A DNA stretch of 64,000 bases from Dichetophora obliterata (GCA_963920525.1 OY986436.1:78213630-78277629); one strand, 5' to 3'; positions 1 through 11,808 are shown, counted from the stretch's first letter. Numbers and translations are program-made. Notes: generated by a model not told the origin, from the sequence alone.

Positions 1-200
1 TGTTCAGACGAAAAATCAAATAGTTAAGTTAATTCGTTTTATGTTCTCTATTACTCTCTTCGAGTTTTTCATTCAGGCCTTGAGCGTCATCAACGTTTTG
101 ATGACGTTCAAAGTTCATTTTTACTCTCGCAGATTTAATTTTTTATAGTTGGAAAAACCACAATGAATTTGGATTCAATCATTTGATGCTCGTCTGAACA
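1..200. repeat. Foldback MITE, about 200 bp, possibly cut by the window start
   Basis: The first ten bases TGTTCAGACG recur inverted as CGTCTGAACA at 191-200, and the similarity continues inward for about 20 bases with a 2-base difference. The whole unit folds back; its centre is a near-perfect hairpin at 81-110. It lies at the window edge, so a target duplication cannot be tested. No coding content; class unassigned. Confidence 0.7.
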
Positions 201-237
201 TAGCCATTAATTTCATTTTTCAATAAGTAATAAATAA

Positions 238-349
238 GGGCCGAATTAAAGCATCCGTTATCGAGCAAAATTGCACAAGATTGATAGGCACTTGTCTCGT
301 CGTGCCCTTCGTAATGTTGCTCGACCACGGATGCTGTAATTCGACCCCT
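238..349. repeat. Palindromic foldback element, copy 1 of 3
   Basis: A 112-bp unit whose left end (GGGCCGAATTAAAGCATCCG) is nearly the reverse complement of its right end (GGATGCTGTAATTCGACCCC). The centre holds a second small hairpin (GGCAC...GTGCC). It is related to 541-638 and 683-794, sharing the core TAGGCACTTGTCTCGTCGTG with the second copy. Likely a tiny MITE or hairpin-forming repeat; no coding potential. Confidence 0.75.
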
Positions 350-540
350 GTTCTTATTTCAAATCGTTTGTGAAATCTTTTGACCACAAAAGTATTTACG
401 CTCATTAAATCTTTCGTCAAATATATTTTTTGTCTTCAGCACCTAACTAAGCACATCGCGATGACGGAAAATTTTTAGTAGCACGTGTTATTAAAAACTT
501 CTTGGAAGAAGAATAAAATATTGTATAAATTATTTAACTC

Positions 541-638
541 GGGGGCTGAATTACAGCGTCCGTGATCGAGCAAAATTGTATAAGATTGATAGGCACTTGT
601 CTCGTCGTGCCCTTCGCAATTTTGCTGTAATTCAGCCC
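541..638. repeat. Palindromic foldback element, copy 2 of 3, right arm shortened
   Basis: Same family as 238-349. The left arm (GGGGGCTGAATTACAGCGTC) is complete, but the right arm lacks about a dozen bases of the stem (the part pairing with GTCCGTGATCGA), so the palindrome is asymmetric. The core hairpin sequence is retained. Confidence 0.7.
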
Positions 639-682
639 GTTATTTATTATTTTCTTATTTCTCTTTTGCCTCGATGTGTTCA

Positions 683-794
683 GGGGCCGAATTACAGCAA
701 CCGTGATCGAGCAAAATTATACAATAATGATAGGCACTTGTATCGTCATGCCGTTCGTAATTTTAATCGATCACGGTTGCTGCAATTCGGCCCC
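683..794. repeat. Palindromic foldback element, copy 3 of 3, best palindrome
   Basis: A 112-bp unit starting GGGGCCGAATTACAGCAACC and ending in its inverse, GGTTGCTGCAATTCGGCCCC. It is the most symmetric of the three copies packed into 560 bp, and its core is the most diverged (TATCGTCATGCC). No open reading frame of note. Confidence 0.75.
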
Positions 795-1743
795 AGGTTG
801 AGAAGTCTTTTGAACTGACAAAATCGTTCTACAGAATTTGACGAGTGTTCACATTAGTCAAATCGTCCATTAAATCGTTGGTCAAATTAACAAATTTAGA
901 TTTTCATACGCCACATGCCTGTAGCCCTTATTGTATTTATAACATTAAGTTTTCTTTTTTGAGTTTTGTTTCTTTTTTGCAACTATTAATTCTTCCAAAA
1001 TTTCTTTTACCAGTTTTAAAATTTTTTTTCTGGCATTGCTTACAAACTTTTATTATAGCGCATTATTTTCTGAAAAATATTCTGACCTCACGAAATTCAT
1101 AATTTTTCAGATTTTGACCTGAATTTACAGAATGTTGACTACTTTTTAGCTGCACTGTTGTCTTGAATTCCGATGTATTTACGATTGAAGTTGTGTATAG
1201 TGCTAACTGCAGGAAATTTTAACAAATATTCATTGAGCATTTTACTTCCAATAAAACTAAGGAATTGAATCATATATTGGATGCAATTTCAGATATGTTT
1301 AAAAATTGGAAATTGTTGCTTCTCACAATTATCACAGCACTAAATATGAAATGCCAAAATGATTTCATTTTGTTTTTATGTTGGTATCACTAGAGGGCAG
1401 AATGCAGAACCGTAGAATTTTACTGGTCAAAAATTTTGCATTTGTTATAATTTTGCGGTAAACATTTTCGAGAAAATAACACAATTTATTTTTATGTCAA
1501 AACTCTCGAAGACGACAGAAAAAAATCCTAATTAATTTCCAGAAAAGAATGCGCTATTAGTTTCAATGATAGTTTTCAACTTTGGGCTCGTTAGACTTAT
1601 TTAAAATTTTCAACATTTCTCATTTTCTTTTTTTTTTATTCTTTTGGCAACTTTTTATATTCTTCAATTTTTTTGGACCAACAAATGATTTATGTAAATA
1701 TTGTAAATAATTATTGTAAATAGTAGAATATCCAATGTTAGGT
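795..1743. other. AT-rich spacer, nothing recognised
   Basis: No gene, RNA or element terminus is visible. Short similarities to 350-420 (CAAATCGT...ATTAAATC motifs) suggest that the foldback cluster lies in an older repeated sequence. Confidence 0.5.
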
Positions 1744-1865
1744 AGTTTTAAGATTAAAATATATTTTTGATTCATTAGTTTTAAGTTGTAAATATATTTT
1801 TAGGTAAGGTAGTTTTAAGTTGTAAATATATTTTTAAGTTAGTAGTTTTAAGTTGTATTTATAAG
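1744..1865. repeat. Short tandem repeat, about 33-bp unit, 3.5 copies
   Basis: The motif AGTTTTAAGTTGTAAATATA starts at 1776, 1811 and (partly) 1844, with a more diverged copy from 1744. Unit length varies between 32 and 35 bp. Confidence 0.65.
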
Positions 1866-1940
1866 GCTAGGTTAGGAAATATGATAATTAGTTATTTTTC
1901 AAATTGTTCAAAATGCTTGCCCATATCGTAGTTAATAATT

Positions 1941-2138
1941 TATTATATTATATAATAAGAGTTCAATTTAGGTTATAAGATATTATATTATATAATAAGA
2001 TCTCATTTTAGGTTGTAAGATATTATATTTTATAATAAGAGTTAATTTTAGATTGTAATATATTATATGATATAATAAGAATTCAATTTAGTTTTAAAAT
2101 ATTATATTAAATAACAAGAAATAAATTTGATATCATCA
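1941..2138. repeat. Tandem repeat, 40-bp unit, about 5 copies
   Basis: Units begin TATTATATTATATAATAAGA at 1941, 1981, 2021, 2061 and about 2100. The first four are spaced exactly 40 bp apart, and decay increases to the right. Each unit contains the palindromic core TATTATATTATATAATA. Non-coding. Confidence 0.8.
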
Positions 2139-2796
2139 CTGTTTTAACTAAATAAAATATAAAAAATAATAGTAAAAAATGAAATATAAAAATTTAATGG
2201 TAGTTGCTTATTTATTTTTGAATCCTATTGTCATTATATTATTCAATAATAGTTCTCTAAAATGACAAATAATTTTTCTTTTTCTAATTTAAAAAAATTA
2301 AACAAAAGGTAGATCTTACATTATTTTTAAACTAGCATTAAAACGATTCATATACATAGGTATGAAATATTCTTATGGATATTGAGATATATTGAATATT
2401 TTGTCAACTTTATCAACCAGCATTGCTTGGGGAAATTTAACCACGAATCTTCATTTGTTAACTGTAAGTATAAAAAAAATCAGATTAAGTCGTTGCGCAA
2501 TTATTAATAAATGTTTCTTTTCATTTATTTTTAAAAATATTTGTTTTACTCTAATTTTTTAACTAAGATAATACAACACAAAACTGTTGCCACCACTATT
2601 GCCTTCATTTTAATTTTTATTGTCTTAAATGTATTTTAATATTATTTTGTTGTATTAAATTTTATTTAATTTCATTATATTTAATTTAGTTCAGTGCTTT
2701 AAATTTTATAATTTTAGTAATGGAACAAATGAATTTATGTTTACTTATTTAATAAATATACTATTAGTTGCATTACAAATATTTCATGTTTTCAGA

Positions 2797-2945
2797 TTAA
2801 TCGAAGAAGTGAGGCAATGGCACAAAGCACAATGATGCGTGAAATCACAGTTTTGCTGATAGAATGTAGAAGTCATTGGGACGCATGACTAGAGAAGCAG
2901 ATGACGAAACTGTAGTATAAGATGTCAATGGTAAGGACACTTTGT
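2797..2945 (+). pseudogene. Possible MADF-like exon relic
   Basis: Read from about 2801, the strand gives LIEEVRQWHKAQ followed by stops, then KSLGRMTREADDETVV with another stop and a possible GTAAGG donor near 2931. The opening resembles the first helix of MADF/Myb-like domains (L-I-E-x-V), and a later acidic stretch resembles the region after the helices. MADF proteins accompany Harbinger transposases, as at 20586-21442 here. Three stop codons fall within about 45 codons, so it is dead if real. This rests on short similarity only. Confidence 0.25.
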
Positions 2946-3328
2946 AATTAAAAGTTTTTTATCTTACAATATTATATATTTAAAAATTCATAGAAGGCCC
3001 TCCTTTTCAGACTCAAAGTTTGTTCTCCGATGACTTGGAATTTCGCTACAAATTTAATGGAAAGTCGGGAAGCTCCCGTTAACCGAGATGAATTTGCTCT
3101 GTTGAGATGAAAAGAAAACTCGGTTCGGTATGATTTTATTTATTCTCCAAATACTTTATTTTCATTAAATACTATCTTACAGATTTTCCAAAATGAAGGA
3201 CTGCAGCTATTTCATAAATGGGTATAGAGGTACATGGGCTTAAAACATAACAGGAAGATGCTGCACTTCATCACTAAATTATTTCAATTTATATTTTTTT
3301 TAATAAAATAATTAATATCTATGGTGTA

Positions 3329-3349
3329 CACCATCACCATCACCATCAC
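3329..3349. repeat. ACCATC microsatellite
   Basis: About 3.5 copies of the hexamer ACCATC. Too short to be informative. Confidence 0.8.
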
Positions 3350-5382
3350 GATATAATTTTAATATTATTCTATAATTTCAGTTACATGTAATGTATATAT
3401 ATATTTAATTTTTAATGTTTTATATGAATTAATTATTTTAGTTGAAATTTTTATCATTTGGGAAATTAAAATTTTTTATATTGCATGTTTTATATTAATT
3501 GTTATGTTTGTGGATGTTGTTAAATTATTAAATAGCATAATATTTTACGTTTTTATTTATTTGTTGCACTTAAATTTTAATTATGTTTAATAATATTTGT
3601 TATAACTTTATAATTATTATTGACATTTGTATTAAAATGAAATTAATTTAAAAATATGTAATTCGTAATTATGTTTTTATTTAAGTGAGGCTTGATCCCG
3701 CGCTTTTTGGATTACAGGTAAGAGTTTTTAATTGAATTTAATCTTATATATATAATGAAAACGGAAATTTATTACGGCGTCAGGCTTTTTAAATACGAGT
3801 CCAATTTTAATAAATTTAGTATGGTTTGGTAGGTTTAGACCTATAGATATGCAAACTATACTTTATATTTATAAAAAATTTAAATTTATTAATTTATAGC
3901 AAGTTAAACTTATCATATAATTGTTATGTTGCTTTTTTTCTTCTTAATTTCAGCATATGTCTAAAAATATGTGAGGTATTTAGCGCCACATATCGGCTAA
4001 TAGCTATAAAACTGTTATACGGAAGAATAATATTTTATAATTATACAGCTTTATATTCACAGCTAAAACTATGAATTGATATATTCAATATCAAATTGAT
4101 ACTGAATGATTTTTTTATAATTAAAAAAGATATGGAATGATTTCTTGCAGTTTAAAAAGATTTCTTAGCTGCTGGTCGGAAAATTTTTGAATTTTTAAAA
4201 ATTTACACAAATATTTAATAATAAATTGGAAAGTGGTAATGAAGGATTTTTCTTCAAGCATTTTTTAACTGGAAATCAATAAATATTCTTACTCCTACAT
4301 ATTTAAAATAAATTTGGGTATGTAATTAAAAATGCTATATTAAATTGCAATACCCCGTATATTGCAAAAAGGTCAAAATTAATTCCATTTACATTTTTAT
4401 CAGTTGAAAATCTATAGCTTCAATAGCGTAAAATAAAATATAGCTATGTTTGATTTTGGCGTTTTAATGAGACACGGGCTTACTAGTTGAATATAAAATA
4501 CAAATAAATCCTTCTTTACATCTTTCAAAGACATTTTTTGTCAGCAGAAATTCATAGGCCTTTCTTTTTCAACTAGAATTCGGTAATTGTATCCATCACG
4601 AAAAAGTAATTTACAGAAAATGTAAAAATGTATGAATGTATTGTAAGTTGAAAGTCAAAAGTGGAAAGTGTAACCCCCAAGTAAGTAAATATCTAAATTA
4701 ATTGGTTTTATCGAAGTGGTTTGAACACATCCGCCGTTTGACGAACAAGTTCCTTAATATGTAACCTTTTTATACCATCCAAAAGCACGTAAAAACACAG
4801 CACCTATTTGTATCTCGCTTCTTTAAACGCTTTCAATAATACATGGATTGTTCTTGTTTCAGGCGCACCTGGTAGTGTTGCCAGATTTGGCGGTATCTCG
4901 TCAAACTGGTGATTGGAAGGAACACTCTAGTGAGCATATTTTAATAATAAATTCATATTATATATATATTGATGGAGTAGACATTCTTCAAAGGAGTTGC
5001 AGGAGATTAATTCCCGCTCCGCGTTATGGTCATATGAAAAGTGTTTTCAGTTTACACGGAAAATGCAAATGTTGCTTTATTAGTGTCGGCTATTTAATGC
5101 TACCGAAAAACTTATATTGTTTATATTTATTCATGCAAAATTCATTATTTAGTTATATTTTATTTATATTATATACTTTTACTTTCTCAATCAAGTTTAT
5201 GACTTTGGGAAAGCGATATAAGTCGAAGTGTTCCTCCGCAATTCTGGTGAATGAGTTCTCTCCTAAAAATTCTTGGGTTTTCTTTAAATAAATTAATAAA
5301 AATAATGTTGAAGTAATTTTTGTAAATGTTTTATACCATTTAATACGTTGTTAACATTTATTTTTCATAAAAGCTTTTTTAA

Positions 5383-7798
5383 CCCTTCGTGAGACCCTAA
5401 GGTCCGTAGGGACTTTTTCGATTTTGAATCGCAAATTACTCCTATTTTGGCCACTACGACCCCCTCCCAAAGTTACCATGTATTCCTGGAACATTTAGTT
5501 CTGCGTCTTTTACGGGTTCGATCATTAAAATCGGACCAGTGGTTACCGAGATCTAAGGATTTACTTTTACTGCCTACGAGAAAGGTCCCTAAAGTCCCCT
5601 GGGACATAGTATGAAAATTAAGCAAATTAACGGTATTACTTCGTGGAATTCATTGTTTTATGGCTCAAAATTGCAGCTGCGTTTAGTTTCAAGGTAAAAT
5701 AAATATTTTTGCTAATTGGGTTTTCCAAGAAATGAGCAGGGGGAGGTATAAGTTTGCTTATTTTATTGCTTTGTTCATCCCTGATGCATTTGTCTTATTC
5801 CTGCGTGCCTACCCGAATGTTGGGGGAAAAAAGGTATATAAACCAGTTGCTTCAAGAATATTCAACAGTTGTGTACTAACTTTTGAATTGAATTGAGCTA
5901 AAGAAAAATGTGCGAAGCAAATATCAATATAAATGAAATACTAAATGAACAAAGTTGTGATTTCGATGATGAAATAAGTGATCCATCGTTCCAAATAAAT
6001 GAAGAAGCCTCTGATTGCGAAAGTGGAGCCACTATTGAATACTGGGACGAAGATACAAGTGACGATGATGATGAAACGCCGCCAAATCAAGAAACAACTT
6101 CAGATGACTATTATGTTGGCAAAAATGGTATGAAATGGAAGAAAGCGCCGCCACCAACTTCACGTGTAAGATCGCACAATATCTTCACCATGAGAAATAG
6201 AGGAATAGGACCAATAATGACTTCGGATGATCCATTGAGCATATTCAAAACAATTTTTACCGAGGAAATGTCACACATAATCGTAAGAGAAACTAACCGA
6301 AAAGCCAAACAAACTATTGAAGCGTGGAATGAAGCTAATCCAACACGACCCAAAGAATGGCAACCACTGACACCCAAGGAGTTTGATGCGTTCCTGGCAA
6401 TGCTTATAGCTTCTGGCCTATATAAGTCAAACAATGAACCAGCTTACTGTCTGTTTGATACAAATCATCCACCAATCTTCAGAACTGTAATGTTATTCAA
6501 AAGATTCAAACTGCTATTGAGGTACATACGATTTGACAACGTGAACACACGCATGGAAAGGTCACAGAGCAGCAAAACGGCAGCAATTGATGTTATTTGG
6601 CTCATGCTGCAAGCTAATTTGGCAAGTCGGTACGAACCACATGATGCTCTAACAGTAGATGAACAACTGTTTCCTTATAGAGGACGGACATCATTTACAC
6701 AGTACATTCCATTAAATATCCGCTCAAAGGTATCATATACTCTGGAAAAGCACCAGGACAGGAGCGTGAAACCCAGCTGGGCTACAAAGTGACAATGAAG
6801 CTCGCGCAGAAATACTTATTTACTGACCGCATTGTGCATGCAGATAACTTCTTTTTGTCTCTTGAATTGGCTGAAAAATTGATTACCCAAAGAACAGCAT
6901 ATGATGGTACCTTACGCACAAATAAAGCTTGTATTCCCAGTGAGGTTAGGAAGAATCGCAATCGCCCAATTGATAGTACATTGTTCGGCTACCATGACAA
7001 CAACGTTGCGCTATGCTCATATGTGCCGAAGAAAAATAAAGCAGTGGTACTCATTTCAACAGCACATTATACAAACGCCGTCGAAGGAGCACATAAAAAA
7101 CCAATGGCCATTGTGGATTACAACAAAAATAAAGCTGGAGTGGACACGATGGACCAAATGCTAGGTACATACACGTGTAAAAGAGGTACTAAACGCTGGC
7201 CACTGGCCATGTTTTATTGTATAATATTGTGGACGTTGCTGCATTGGCGTCATTTATCGCCTCAATCCGAGCCAGAAAAGCGACAGGAAGCGGTCGTTCT
7301 TATACAAATTAGTTCAGCAGTTGGCTACTCCCGAAATCGAAGAAAGGGCGCTCAATAATCGTATAACCCGCTACCCCCATATCAAGAGAGCTATGATGGA
7401 CTATAACGTCATACCACTAGAAGAGAGCATTACAAGCGAAGCACCACCAATCCAACACAGGGATCAACGGAAAACTTGCTATTTATGTCAACAACACAAC
7501 AACAGGCAACGTAAAACAAGATTTGCATGCTGCGATTGCAGGAAGTTTGTTTGTATGGAGCATTCAGAGCAGATGCACCGTTGCATGCCGTGCAAAACGT
7601 CTAGGATTCAGCGAGCAGAATAATAAAATAATATTAGATTAAGACTATATCTCAATAAAAATAATTAATATTTAATTTAAAACCAAAATTTGCCCGTGTT
7701 CAATCATTTTTAGTGCATTTTATAGGCAATTTTCATATTATGTCCCAGCGGACCTTAGGGACCTTTGACGTATAATTTACTTAGGGTCCCACGAAGGG
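5383..7798 (+). mobile_element. piggyBac element, 2.4 kb, full length but inactive
   Basis: The element lies between TTAA at 5379-5382 and TTAA at 7799-7802, the exact target site of piggyBac transposons. The terminal inverted repeats start CCCTTCGTGAGACCCTAAGG (left) and CCCTTCGTGGGACCCTAAG (right, inverted). A second pair of 35-bp inverted repeats lies inside the ends (5583-5617 and 7730-7764; both contain AGGTCCCTAA and TGGGACATA). Length (2416 bp) and layout match classical piggyBac. The only gene is the broken transposase at 5908-7623. Confidence 0.96.
5908..7623 (+). pseudogene. piggyBac transposase, broken by a deletion/frameshift and a second frameshift
   Basis: Cut-and-paste transposase of the DDD (RNase H-like) piggyBac family, which excises and reinserts the element at TTAA. 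It starts at the ATG at 5908 (AAAAATG context). An acidic N-terminus is followed by the conserved core. The first aspartate is in TVDEQLFPYRGR (about 6655-6690), the second in VHADNFFLS (about 6837), the third in NKNKAGVDTMDQM (about 7128), and a Cys-rich C-terminal finger (CYLCQQ...CCDC...CMEH...CMPC) lies at about 7477-7600. The frame changes near 6716, where roughly 20 codons expected between YIP and YPLKGI are also missing, and again near 7310-7320. All three catalytic aspartates survive, but no single frame encodes them. It is not a working gene unless trans-complemented. Confidence 0.93.
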
Positions 7799-7802
7799 TT
7801 AA

Positions 7803-8546
7803 TAGACACTCAACAATTCTCAAATGCTGTTAAGCAACTATTTTCCATTAGGCGAACAATAATTTTTTTGTGCGCAGTGAAGTGAAAAATAAATAAATAA
7901 AATATATTACGAACTACATATAGACAATAAAAAACAATTAATTAAATTTGATATACTTCAGGATATTTTATGAATATTAATTCATACTACTAATTATAAT
8001 ATGTGTTGTGAAAGTTTTCAGACTTAAAAAAAAATGTTTCATTATTTAAATAAAAAATCATTTATATATTTTCGTACAATGTTACTATATTGATAACAAT
8101 ATAATTAAGTACATCGAACAAGAGCAATATGTTATCATATGTACGAATATAATAAATATATATATAACATTATAGAAATTTCAATGGTTTATTTATTTAA
8201 TAACTTTTATTGCAGGCAATTTTTTGCCCGAGAATAGCCTTGTAAAAAACGGGAACATTCTTCCTTACCAAAAAACAATATTAAAAATATATTTTGCCGC
8301 AGCTATTCCTAGCTCGCTTCGTTCAACGCCCTAAACAATACATGAATTAATGTGCGTTTTTGTTTCATGCACACTTATAGAGAAGTATAGGCACAGTAAA
8401 AATGAGAGCTGAAGTTCAGCAGAACAACGCTGCAGTTTGCTTTGCTGCTGCCAGAGAAGGAAAGCTTCACCGGACGCATGTACAATGCGAATCTAGTGAA
8501 ATCGCATTCGAACTCGACTTGGGACCTCTATATATATATATACTCT
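7803..8546. other. AT-rich spacer between piggyBac and hAT
   Basis: No gene. The stretch 8290-8365 (CTCGCTTCGTT...CAATACATGAATTAATGTGC) resembles 4811-4870 in the same orientation, so it may be a diverged dispersed repeat. A short TA-rich run ends just before the hAT target duplication. Confidence 0.4.
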
Positions 8547-8574
8547 CTGCAAACCAGAGTTGGGCATCAATCAA

Positions 8575-8770
8575 TTGAAATTTCAATCAACTAATTAATT
8601 GATTGAAAAAGTAAATGCAATTAATTTAATTGCAATTAAAATAAATTGCAATTAATCTTTAATTGCACCTTGCAATTAATTTATTTAAACTAACCTGAGT
8701 TAGTTGCAAAATACAATTAAATCAATTGCAATTAAATTTTTAACTTGCACAAAATAATTGAAAATGACAA
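8575..8770. repeat. Left subterminal AATTAATTG array of the hAT element
   Basis: A run of overlapping palindromic motifs such as CAATTAATTG, TTGCAATTAA and ATTGATTG directly inside the left end. It mirrors 11605-11795 at the right end. In hAT elements, short repeated subterminal motifs serve as transposase binding sites; that role here is inferred. Confidence 0.6.
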
Positions 8771-8854
8771 CTAACTGTGGGTAGGATACCGCTACGCAGC
8801 TGCACACTTAGGCGAGCGACGTTTTTTTTGCGACCAATTTAGCATTAACACGCT

Positions 8855-9030
8855 TTTGTGTACACTGTTGTTGTTGTTGCTCGCTACTTTTTTCTTTGGA
8901 AAACTTGTACACTGTTGGTGTATCTGTTGTTGTTGCTGCTGCTCGCTACTTTTTTCTTTGGAAAACTTGTACACTGTTGGTGTATCTGTTGTTATTGCTG
9001 CTGCTCGCTACTGATTTCTTTGGAAAACTT
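8855..9030. repeat. 62-bp tandem repeat in the hAT 5' region
   Basis: The motif TCGCTACT followed by TTTGGAAAAC starts at 8881, 8943 and 9005, exactly 62 bp apart, interleaved with TTG/CTG trinucleotide runs. It lies upstream of the transposase start and does not appear to code. Confidence 0.8.
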
Positions 9031-9199
9031 TGCAAAGCATGATTTGTTTTAATGAAAGCAATGCTTCATGAAGGAAGATTTCAGTGAAAAGCTCTGCATG
9101 GATGTTAATACATCTTTGGATCAGTTGCACTCGTTATTCGATCGCGTTTGAATGTTTTGGTAAAAGTAAATTGCTGTGTCTGGTTCATATTATTATAAA

Positions 9200-11317
9200 A
9201 TGTCGTTAATAGAACATAATAATAATGATAGCAATGTTTCTGCGAATTCTTTAAAAAAAATCGACTTAACAGATCCGGAAACTCATTTATTGCCCTTTGA
9301 GTCCTCTGCCACCGGGCCTTGTTCATCATCACAACTTGTTTTGCTTGATGGAACATACTTTAAGTACGTACCAGAGGAGTCAACAGGTAATAAAATTACT
9401 GCTATATGTATGAAGTGTCCACAAGATCAAGTAATTAAGATAAAAGGATATAATAATTGCACATCAAACTTTCTAAGTCACTTAAAGCGTAAACACGGAA
9501 GTAGTGTAATAGATGAATACAAAAAATATGGCAAAAATAAGAAATCAGAACGACCGAGCGTAAGTGAGAGGAATAAAAAACACAAATCTAATGAAAGCAA
9601 ATGCACCCAGGAAAAATTTGATGAAAACATAGTAAAATATGTTATCCACTCAATGATTCCATTACAGGCTGTCGATGATCCGTATTTTAAACAAATTTTC
9701 TTGGACTTAGAAACATCTCAAATGGGCCTTCAATTAATGAGCAGAAGAACCCTTGGACGTCGTATCCACAATTACTATGAAAAACAAGTTTCTGAAATAA
9801 AGTCTCAATTAAAAGAAATTGATTATAAGTGCACAACATTAGACATTTGGTCAGGTAAAAAAAGGAGTTTTATTGGTGTGACAGCACACTGGATTACCAA
9901 GGACTTACGCAGAGTATCCGCGGCATTAGCCTGTCAGAGATTCCAAGGAATACATAGTTATGATAGGATAACTGAAATAGTACACGAAATTCATTCCGAA
10001 TTTGAGCTCGATGAAAATAAAATAGTCGCATCAGTAACAGACAACGGAAGTAATTTTGTAAAGGCCTTTAAGGTGTTTGGCGTACAAATTACAAATATTG
10101 TTTCTGCTGATGAATCTATCGAAGTTATACCAGGCTTTTCTCTATCTGTAGAAGAATCTTGTTCTGAATCCGATACAGAAAACGAACATGTGCAGTCTAT
10201 ATCAAAACTAGATACATTTTTAACCCAAAATACTGAAAACATTAATTTACTACCTGTCCATTTAAGATGCTCTGCACATACATTGAACCTATGCGCAACA
10301 ACAGACGCAAATAAAATTTTGATTAAACAAAATTCTCCATTAACTGATATACACTCGGAAGTAATCAAAAAATGCAATATCTTATGGAAAGCAGCAGGGC
10401 GACCAAAGACCGCGGAAATTATTCAAAATGTTTTGCAGCATACCTTAAGCCGCCCAGGTGAAACGAGGTGGAATAGTTTATTCGATGCACTCAAGCAAAT
10501 TTTAAGTTGTAAGGAAAAAAATCTGCTACTGCATAGATCATTAAATTTAAAAAATCCTTTCAAAGACAATGAATTTCAATATTTACAAGAGTACTTAACC
10601 TGTTCTGAACCAGTTGCAGAAGCACTAGATATAATGCAAAGTGAGTCTAATGCATATTATGGGTTAACTCTGCCATGTCTCTTAGCATTAAGGAAAAAAT
10701 TACGACGAATAGAAAAAAATAATAATTTTACTTACTGCAAGCCCTTAATTGAAACATATACACAAAGTACTGAAAAAAGATTTGAAAAAATATTTGACAT
10801 AAAAACTCCTGAAGCGGAAAATGCAGCAATTGCTGCTTTGTCTTATCCGCGTTTTAAAAATAAGTGGCTGAACTGTTTAGGTCCAGAAGAACGTACAATA
10901 GCGATAAAAGTTTTTAAAACATGCATTTCGAAAGAAATCAAACAAAACGAAACGCCGATTACAACAAAAAGGTTAAAAATAGAAAATGCCTTCTTTGATT
11001 TCGACTCTGATACAGGCTCAGATAGTTCAATATCTGATAAAAGGTAACTTGACTGCGGTTTGCCGTTATCAAAAGCCGAACTGCTAATGTTGCATTTTTT
11101 TGCAGAGGAGAGCCAGGAGATGCAACTTCTTGAAAAATACCCGGAGATAAAGAATGTGTTTATTAAATATAACACACCTTTGCCACCATCAGCGGCAGTT
11201 GAACGCCTTTTTTCGTTTGCTACGATGACCAACTCACCGAAGAGCCACAAAATATCAGACGACATGTTCGAAAAACGAGTTGTAATGAAATGCAATTTGA
11301 ATTATTTCAAAAAATGA
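9200..11317 (+). pseudogene. hAT transposase (BED finger, RNase H-like, hATC) with one premature stop
   Basis: Transposase for excision and insertion of the 8555-11800 element. I chose the ATG at 9200 (AAAATG context); the open frame begins 24 bases earlier without an ATG. Order: BED zinc finger at residues about 65-105 (CMKCP...SHLKRKHG); RNase H-like core with DIWSGKKRSF and VTDNGSNF, the likely catalytic aspartates; a CSAHTLNL block; RPGETRWNSL; then after a stop the hATC dimerisation domain (KYPEIKNVF...LPPSAAVERLFSF). A single TAA at 11045-11047 interrupts the frame, and coding similarity continues in the same frame on both sides. A GT lies across this stop, so a cryptic intron was considered (see rejected list). 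Otherwise open for about 705 codons. Confidence 0.9.
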
Positions 11318-11604
11318 ACTTACTTAAATACCTCTTTTGTTTTTTAATAAAATTTTATTATTATTATTTTATGATATTTTTAAAATGAATTAGAATTAAA
11401 TGTCATGCAAAATTATTATTTTGATGCTAATAAAATGAATTGTTTTTATTTAAAACTAGACATGTTTTCTTTTTCCAAAAATTTCCAAAATAAATACTAC
11501 TTATTTTTAAGTATTCGCCGCAGTTCTCTGATGGGGACCCCCATTTGGGTGGCAGATAGGGGATAGGTATGTTCAGAAGAAATGATGAGGGTACAAAATT
11601 AAAA

Positions 11605-11795
11605 GGATCAGTCAAATTAATTGTTAATTGCATTAGTTTAATTAATTATTACAATTAACAATTAATTAATTGTTAGTTGCAGAAGCCACGATTTACAATT
11701 AATTAATTGTCAATTTGCAAAAGTACGCAATTAACAATTGATTAATTGCAAATTGTAGTGTACACAATTAACAATTAATTAATTGTAATTGTTTA
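11605..11795. repeat. Right subterminal AATTAATTG array of the hAT element
   Basis: Four to five clustered palindromes (ACAATTAACAATTAATTAAT and variants) spaced about 50 bp apart. The mirror partner of 8575-8770. Just upstream, 11521-11600 resembles 53440-53520. Confidence 0.6.
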
Positions 11796-11808
11796 ATGAG
11801 CTGCAAAC

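Larger units (their letters stand above)
2139..5378. other. AT-rich gene-less stretch
   Basis: About 3.2 kb with no intact gene. It holds a possible MADF-like coding relic (2797-2945, listed separately) and a short ACCATC microsatellite at 3329-3349. An open frame at 4848-5291 was judged spurious because it has no ATG near its beginning and no recognisable domain. Confidence 0.5.
8555..11800 (+). mobile_element. hAT transposon with BED-finger transposase, 3.25 kb
   Basis: An identical 8-bp direct repeat, CTGCAAAC, lies at 8547-8554 and 11801-11808. Eight base pairs is the hAT duplication length. The left end starts CAGAGTTGGGCATCAATC, typical of hAT termini; the right end (...TTTAATGAG) is not a good mirror and has probably decayed. 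Both ends carry dense AATTAATT-type arrays. The transposase at 9200-11317 reads outward from left to right. The terminus assignment rests on the matching 8-mer plus the hAT coding content. Confidence 0.85.

Noticed and set aside
4848..5291. 147-codon open frame on the plus strand
   Set aside because: It begins at a TTG, has no ATG in its first third, no domain, and lies in AT-rich DNA with strong strand bias to Phe/Leu/Tyr codons.
11044..11105. 62-bp intron in the hAT transposase (GT...CTAAT...TTTTTGCAG)
   Set aside because: Size, branch-like CTAAT and acceptor look good, but joining 11043 to 11106 puts the hATC domain out of frame and hits a stop; the segment itself reads as coding.
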